Shown here in pieces: positions 62,712 through 64,000 of a stretch of 64,000 nucleotides of DNA. A model generated the notes under the pieces. It worked only from the letters and a program-made list of their open reading frames with translations, did no database searches and was not told the origin of the DNA. This stretch comes from Pampus argenteus (lineage: Eukaryota > Chordata > Actinopteri > Scombriformes > Stromateidae). The position numbers and the translations under genes are program-made. The stretch's first letter is position 1. The number at the start of each line of letters is the position of its first letter. The stretch is from assembly GCA_036937835.1 (NCBI GenBank), contig CM072869.1, forward strand, positions 24,815,001 through 24,879,000, given 5' to 3'.

Positions 62712-63053
62712 TCATGGATTTGATCGACTAATAAACTTGACCATGTTTCTAGATATAAGAGCTGCTCCATCCAAAGTGGGATGGATGCCGTCTCTCCTAA
62801 TCAGACCAGGTTTTCCCCAGAAAGGTGTCCAATTATTTATAAAGCCCACATCATTATCTGGACACCACCTCGACAACCAGCGGTGAAATGACGACATGCG
62901 GCTATACATGTCATCACTGGTTACATTGGGTAGGGGACCAGAGAAAATTACGGAGTCCGACATTGTTTTTGCATATTCACACACCGATGACACATTAACT
63001 TTAGTAACCTCCGATTGACGTAACCGGGTGTCATTACCGCCGACGTGAATAAT
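62712..63053 (-). CDS. L2 ORF1, C-terminal fragment with SGNH/esterase-like motifs
   Basis: Open from the 5' truncation point (63053) to TGA at 62712-62714, 113 codons. It starts IIHVGGNDTR, which fits block III (GxND) of SGNH hydrolases. It later has RRDGIHPT (D-x-x-H, block V), which supplies the Asp-His pair. Block I (GDS) and block II would lie upstream and are lost by truncation. Esterase-type ORF1 proteins are known in CR1/L2-clade LINEs, so this is an ORF1 remnant and not a host esterase. There is no proper start because the frame is cut at its 5' end. The stop is in the same frame as ORF2. Confidence 0.8.
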   Translation of the reverse strand: MIHVGGNDTRLRQSEVTKVNVSSVCEYAKTMSDSVIFSGPLPNVTSDDMYSRMSSFHRWLSRWCPDNDVGFINNWTPFWGKPGLIRRDGIHPTLDGAALISRNMVKFISRSNP

Positions 63054-63054
63054 A

Positions 63055-63060
63055 AACCAA
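63055..63060. repeat. Target-site duplication of the L2, right copy
   Basis: aaccaa immediately before caattaagataat, where Rex1-like copy B resumes. Confidence 0.8.
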
Positions 63061-63214
63061 CAATTAAGATAATAATTAATAATTAAATAAGAAAAGATAA
63101 TTAAATAAGAATAAGAAATTAAGATAATAATTACATAAGAATAAGTAAAATAAAATATAATATAATAATATAATAATATATGTAATAATATAATATATAA
63201 TATATGACCGGATT

Positions 63215-64000
63215 TTAGCTATTATTGTACACGCTGATGGCCTGTGGCAGGAAAGATTTCCTGTATCTTTCCTTACGACAGCGGAGCTGGAGCAGTCTGT
63301 GGGAGAAAGTGCTCCGCTGTCTGTCCACTGTGTGATGGAGAGGGTGCTGATCATTGTCCATGATGGTAAACAGTTTATTCAGCATCCTCCTCTCCACCAC
63401 AGTACCAAACGTCTCCAGCCGGACACCAAGTACAGAGCCAGCCTTCTTGATGATTTTATCAAGTCTGTTGGTGTCGCTGGCTCTGATGCTGCTACCCCAA
63501 CACACAGCAGCAAAGAAGATGACACTGGCAACAACAGACTGGTAGAAGATCTCCAACATCTTGCTGCACACGTTGAAGGATCTCAGCTTCCTCAGGAAAT
63601 AGAGTCTGCTCATCCCCTTCTTGTACACAGCTTCTGTGTTAGATTTCCAGTCCAGTCTGTTGTCAATCACCACTCCCAGGTATTTATAGTCCTTCACCTC
63701 CTCCACCACCTCCCCCCTGATCAGTACAGGCTGTGAAGGCATTCTCTTTCTCCTGAAGTCGATCACCATCTCTCTGGTCTTGTTGACATTCAGCCTCAGG
63801 TGATTCTGCTCGGACCACTCTACAAAGTTGTCCACCAGCGTCCTGTACTCACCCTCCTCTCCCTCCCTTATACACCCAACAACAGCTGAGTCATCAGAAA
63901 ACTTCTGTAGATGACATGACTCAGAGTTGTATTGAAAGTCAGTGGTGTATAAGGTGAAGAGGAAGGGAGAAAGCACAGTCCCCTGTGGAGCTCCTGTATC
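63215..64000 (-). CDS. Rex1-like LINE reverse transcriptase, C-terminal part (copy B, partial)
   Basis: Open frame from the window end to TAA at 63215-63217, 261 codons. It begins at the RT motif B (DTGAPQGTVLSP), includes motif C FSDD and the C-terminal CWGSS and IIKKAGSV segments. The protein is identical to the corresponding part of copy A. The frame is intact in view; the remainder lies outside the window. The only disruption of this element is the L2 insertion in its 3' UTR, which does not break the frame but separates it from its own tail. Confidence 0.88.
   Translation of the reverse strand, partial: DTGAPQGTVLSPFLFTLYTTDFQYNSESCHLQKFSDDSAVVGCIREGEEGEYRTLVDNFVEWSEQNHLRLNVNKTREMVIDFRRKRMPSQPVLIRGEVVEEVKDYKYLGVVIDNRLDWKSNTEAVYKKGMSRLYFLRKLRSFNVCSKMLEIFYQSVVASVIFFAAVCWGSSIRASDTNRLDKIIKKAGSVLGVRLETFGTVVERRMLNKLFTIMDNDQHPLHHTVDRQRSTFSHRLLQLRCRKERYRKSFLPQAISVYNNS

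Larger units (their letters stand above)
58958..63054 (-). mobile_element. L2-clade LINE, 5'-truncated in ORF1, nested in LINE copy B
   Basis: A 4,097-bp element on the minus strand inserted in the 3' UTR of Rex1-like copy B. Copy A has the uninterrupted target gaacaaccaacaattaag at 48781-48796. It is flanked by the 6-bp duplication aaccaa (58952-58957 and 63055-63060). Order on the minus strand: ORF1 fragment, TGA, endonuclease/RT ORF2, 3' UTR, AATAAA (58980-58985) and four ATCAA pentamers. The tail ending in gggctatataaataaa plus pentamers is the common teleost L2 3' end. Absence from copy A dates it after the segmental duplication. Both frames are intact apart from the truncation. Confidence 0.93.
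42330..64000. repeat. LINE-containing segmental tandem duplication (~9.6-10.2 kb unit)
   Basis: The left unit (about 42.33-51.96 kb) contains satellite, the whole Rex1-like LINE and about 560-590 bp of satellite beyond it. The right unit starts at about 51.96 kb and runs past the window end. The offset is 9,635 bp over 42.4-45.2 kb and 10,172-10,174 bp over 45.9-48.5 kb, because the right unit has three more monomers (about 54880-55418). The left unit carries a hybrid monomer at that place (45244-45260), so the left unit probably lost them. Both units have the identical satellite-LINE junction, so the LINE was duplicated, not inserted twice. Visible differences are sparse (for example cattgttgg against catttttgg near 42415, and gaaaggtatt against gaaagctatt near 43492). 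Confidence 0.88.
58671..64000 (-). mobile_element. Rex1/Babar-like LINE, copy B, split by a nested L2 and cut by the window end
   Basis: Second copy of the same insertion. The satellite-tail junction is identical to copy A, with (TAGA)5 at 58671-58690, and the body follows at a 10,168-bp offset up to 58957. After the nested L2 (58958-63054) it resumes at 63055/63061 with a 14,271-bp offset from copy A. The visible sequence appears identical to copy A over the part compared. It continues past the window, so its 5' end is not seen. If the duplication model is right it should end at the same truncation point as copy A. Confidence 0.9.

Noticed and set aside
62712..63053. A host SGNH/GDSL esterase gene fragment
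   Set aside because: It lies inside the L2 element, in the same orientation and directly upstream of ORF2, within the target-site duplications. An LINE ORF1 explains it.

Overview
The window contains no host gene that I can support. It is a long satellite DNA array carrying two copies of one non-LTR retrotransposon insertion, the second of which is split by another LINE. The LINE families point to a ray-finned fish, most likely a teleost. One is a CR1-group, Rex1/Babar-like element ending in a (TAGA)n tail. The other is an L2-clade element whose 3' end carries ATCAA-type pentamer repeats and an SGNH-esterase-like ORF1. I cannot name the species.

Layout. Positions 1-48498 are a head-to-tail tandem array of an AT-rich monomer of about 178-182 bp (roughly 270 copies by length). 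Positions 48499-51400 are a 5'-truncated Rex1-like LINE on the minus strand. Positions 51401-58670 are more of the same satellite (about 40 monomers). From 58671 to the window end is a second copy of the same LINE at the same satellite position. It is interrupted at 58958-63054 by a nested 5'-truncated L2 LINE (minus strand) flanked by a 6-bp target-site duplication.

The satellite has at least four monomer subtypes. They differ mainly in the half that follows a conserved 17-bp dyad, TTCTCT(N5)AGAGAA. The subtypes are ordered into higher-order blocks that were re-duplicated at several scales (about 0.9, 1.07, 1.23, 1.26, 1.43, 1.97, 2.7-3.05 and 7.0 kb). The largest repeat seen is a unit of about 9.6-10.2 kb that includes the Rex1-like LINE, so a retrotransposon has been carried into a higher-order repeat.

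Order of events read from the sequence: (1) the satellite expanded; (2) the Rex1-like LINE inserted, with an uninterrupted paralogue of the insertion site still present at 5222/5224; (3) satellite plus LINE was duplicated; (4) the L2 element inserted into the right-hand LINE copy only. Coding capacity is limited to LINE reverse-transcriptase/endonuclease frames, all intact over the part that remains. In the L2 element, ORF1 and ORF2 lie in one frame separated by a single TGA, with no ATG until deep inside ORF2. The 61-70 codon frames that recur in the satellite are by-products of the repeat, not genes. Boundaries of satellite sub-duplications were found by eye and are good to a few tens of bases.
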